DNA from: JBDUDR01 sp040002845 | Lineage (GTDB): Bacteria; Actinomycetota; Actinomycetes; Propionibacteriales; Nocardioidaceae | Length of the DNA: 6,057 nucleotides | Reading direction: 5' to 3' | Assembly (NCBI GenBank): GCA_040002845.1 | Contig: JBDUDR010000156.1 | Location: 1-6,057, forward strand | In this document: piece by piece, positions 4,355-6,057 of the stretch | How the letters are laid out: every line of letters begins with the position of its first letter | How positions within the stretch are numbered: position 1 is the stretch's first letter | Notes under the pieces: generated by a model | The model's database searches: none | The model's input: the letters and a program-made list of their open reading frames with translations, nothing else | Told to the model about the DNA's origin: nothing | Program-made: the position numbers and the translations under genes

Positions 4355-6057
4355 TTACTTCTTGGACCTCTCCCCGGAGTCCGCCGTGTTGAGCGCAGCG
4401 ATGAACGCCTCTTGAGGCACCTCGACACGCCCAACCATCTTCATCCGCTTCTTGCCCTCTTTCTGCTTCTCCAGCAGCTTGCGCTTGCGGGTGATGTCAC
4501 CGCCGTAACACTTGGCCAGGACGTCCTTGCGCATGGCCCGGATCGTCTCGCGGGCGATGACCCGCGACCCGATGGCAGCCTGGATCGGCACCTCGAACTG
4601 TTGTCGCGGGATCAGGTCCTTCAGCCTCTCCACCAGCGCAACGCCATAGGAGTACGCCGCGTCCTTGTGCACGATCGCGCTGAAAGCGTCGACCGGTTCA
4701 CCGTGCAACAAGACATCGACCTTCACCAGGTCAGCGCGCTGCTCGCCGATGGGTTCGTAGTCGAGCGACGCGTACCCCTTGGTACGAGATTTGAGCTGGT
4801 CGAAGAAGTCGAAGACGATCTCGGCCAGTGGCAGTTGGTAGCGCAGCTCGACGCGGTCCTCGGACAGATAGTCCATGCCGAGAAGCGCTCCGCGGCGGGT
4901 CTGGCACAGGTCCATGATGGCCCCGATGAAATCGCTCGGGCTGAGGATCGTCGCTCGCACGACCGGCTCAAAAACCTCGGACACCTTGCCGGCGGGGTAT
5001 TCGCTCGGGTTGGTCACGGTGTGCTCGGTGGCGTCTTCCATGACGACGCGGTAGACGACGTTGGGCGCGGTGGAGATGAGATCGAGATTGGACTCGCGCT
5101 CCAGCCGCTCGCGCACGATCTCCATGTGCAGCAGGCCGAGGAACCCGCACCGGAACCCAAAGCCCAGCGCTGTGGATGTCTCCGGCTCATAGAACAGGGC
5201 CGCGTCGTTGAGCTGCAGCTTGTCGAGGGCGTCACGCACGTTCGGGTAGTCGTCCCCGTCGAGCGGGTACAGCCCGGCGTACACCATCGGGTGGGGGTGT
5301 CGGTAGCCGCTGAGCGCCTCCGTTGCCCCATGTACAGCGGAGGTCACGGTGTCGCCGACGCGGGACTGGCGTACCTCCTTGACGCCCGTGATGAGGTAAC
5401 CAACCTCGCCCACGCTGATCTCGGTCGTCTTGGTCGGCTCGGGCGAGATCACCCCGACCTCGAGCATCTCGTGCACGGCGCCGGTCGACATCATCTTGAT
5501 CCGGTCGCGGTGAGTGAGCTTGCCGTCGACGACTCGCACGTAGGTCACGACGCCGCGGTACGTGTCGTACACGGAGTCGAAGATCAGCGCCCGCGCGGGG
5601 GCGTCCGCCCGCCCCTGCGGGGGCGGGGTCTGCGAGACGATCTCGTTGAGGAGTTCAGCTACTCCGTCGCCGGTCTTGGCGGAAACGTGCAGGACATCGT
5701 CGACCTCGCACCCGATGATGTGGGCAAGCTCCGTCGCGTACTTGTCCGGTTGCGCGCTGGGCAGGTCGATCTTGTTGAGCACGGGGATGACATGCATGTC
5801 CGCCTCGAGGGCGAGGTAGAGGTTCGCCAAGGTCTGCGCCTCGATGCCCTGGGCGGCGTCCACGAGAAGCACCGCGCCCTCGCAGGCCTCCAGCGACCGC
5901 GACACCTCGTAAGTGAAGTCCACGTGACCGGGCGTGTCGATCATATTGAGTACGAAGGTGTGGCCGCTGTTCTCGCCCTCAGTGACCGTCCACGGCATCC
6001 GGACGGCCTGGCTCTTGATGGTGATGCCGCGTTCGCGCTCGATGTCCATCCGGTCGA
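4355..6057 (-). CDS. lepA: Elongation factor 4 (LepA), N-terminal end cut off
   Basis: LepA is a ribosome-binding translational GTPase that acts on elongating or initiating ribosomes, especially under stress. The frame is open from the right edge to TAA at 4357-4355. Numbering from the internal Met at 6049: switch I is RGITIK at 7-12, G3 is DTPGHVDF at 38-45, G4 is NKID at 92-95, and G5 is SAK at 123-125. Next come the domain II/III segments, including the FGFRCGFLGLLHMEIV signature. The LepA-specific C-terminal domain follows, with CYGGDITRKRKLLEKQKEGK and RVEVPQEAF. The residues just before Met6049 read D-R, matching the family's LDRMDIERERGITIK, so Met6049 is internal. About 50-60 N-terminal residues carrying the P-loop lie off the window. 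There are no frameshifts or missing motifs in the visible part. The MOSC gene follows on the same strand. Confidence 0.98.
   Translation of the reverse strand, partial: DRMDIERERGITIKSQAVRMPWTVTEGENSGHTFVLNMIDTPGHVDFTYEVSRSLEACEGAVLLVDAAQGIEAQTLANLYLALEADMHVIPVLNKIDLPSAQPDKYATELAHIIGCEVDDVLHVSAKTGDGVAELLNEIVSQTPPPQGRADAPARALIFDSVYDTYRGVVTYVRVVDGKLTHRDRIKMMSTGAVHEMLEVGVISPEPTKTTEISVGEVGYLITGVKEVRQSRVGDTVTSAVHGATEALSGYRHPHPMVYAGLYPLDGDDYPNVRDALDKLQLNDAALFYEPETSTALGFGFRCGFLGLLHMEIVRERLERESNLDLISTAPNVVYRVVMEDATEHTVTNPSEYPAGKVSEVFEPVVRATILSPSDFIGAIMDLCQTRRGALLGMDYLSEDRVELRYQLPLAEIVFDFFDQLKSRTKGYASLDYEPIGEQRADLVKVDVLLHGEPVDAFSAIVHKDAAYSYGVALVERLKDLIPRQQFEVPIQAAIGSRVIARETIRAMRKDVLAKCYGGDITRKRKLLEKQKEGKKRMKMVGRVEVPQEAFIAALNTADSGERSKK
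5608..5627 (-). repeat. Stable GC hairpin inside lepA at the G-domain/domain II junction
   Basis: A perfect 8-bp inverted repeat (CCCGCCCC at 5608-5615 with GGGGCGGG at 5620-5627) around a 4-base loop. It lies over the codons for the Pro-Pro-Pro-Gln-Gly segment that follows the GTPase domain. It may be a by-product of GC-rich proline and glycine codons. Confidence 0.5.

Noticed and set aside
5591..5630. G-rich runs as a G-quadruplex or repeat element
   Set aside because: The G and C runs pair with each other in a simple hairpin and are explained by proline, glycine and alanine codons of lepA.

Overview
The window is GC-rich and densely coded. The genes are recognisably actinobacterial in style: strong G/C bias at third positions, a lipoprotein peptidase of the TAP/Slp type, and a COG1022-type fatty acyl-CoA ligase. 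I cannot name the genus. A high-GC actinomycete, perhaps from the Nocardioides/Propionibacteriales side, is an inference only.

Layout from left to right: (1) 1-1480, minus strand: a long-chain acyl-CoA synthetase whose C-terminal end runs off the left edge. (2) 1481-1641: a divergent intergenic region with two adjacent short dyads that could be operators. (3) 1642-3075, plus strand: a secreted lipoprotein alpha/beta hydrolase of the TAP-like (peptidase S33) family with a complete Ser-Asp-His triad. (4) 3082-3540, minus strand: a MarR-family regulator, convergent with the hydrolase and separated from it by only 6 bp. (5) 3509-4237, minus strand: a YiiM-like MOSC-domain protein whose 3' end overlaps the MarR start by 32 bp, so the two are probably translationally coupled. 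(6) 4238-4354: a leader/intergenic stretch with overlapping, mutually exclusive CCGG-based hairpins. (7) 4355-6057, minus strand: lepA (elongation factor 4), nearly complete, with its N-terminal P-loop segment beyond the right edge.

Functionally this is mostly an ordinary chromosomal region: a housekeeping translation GTPase, a lipid-activation enzyme and an exported hydrolase. The least ordinary part is the MOSC-MarR pair. It may be read on from lepA or from a promoter I could not identify, and it could be a small autoregulated detoxification unit (inference from family knowledge). I saw no mobile element, CRISPR array, tRNA, rRNA or clear intrinsic terminator. I did not find convincing evidence of a new multi-gene system.
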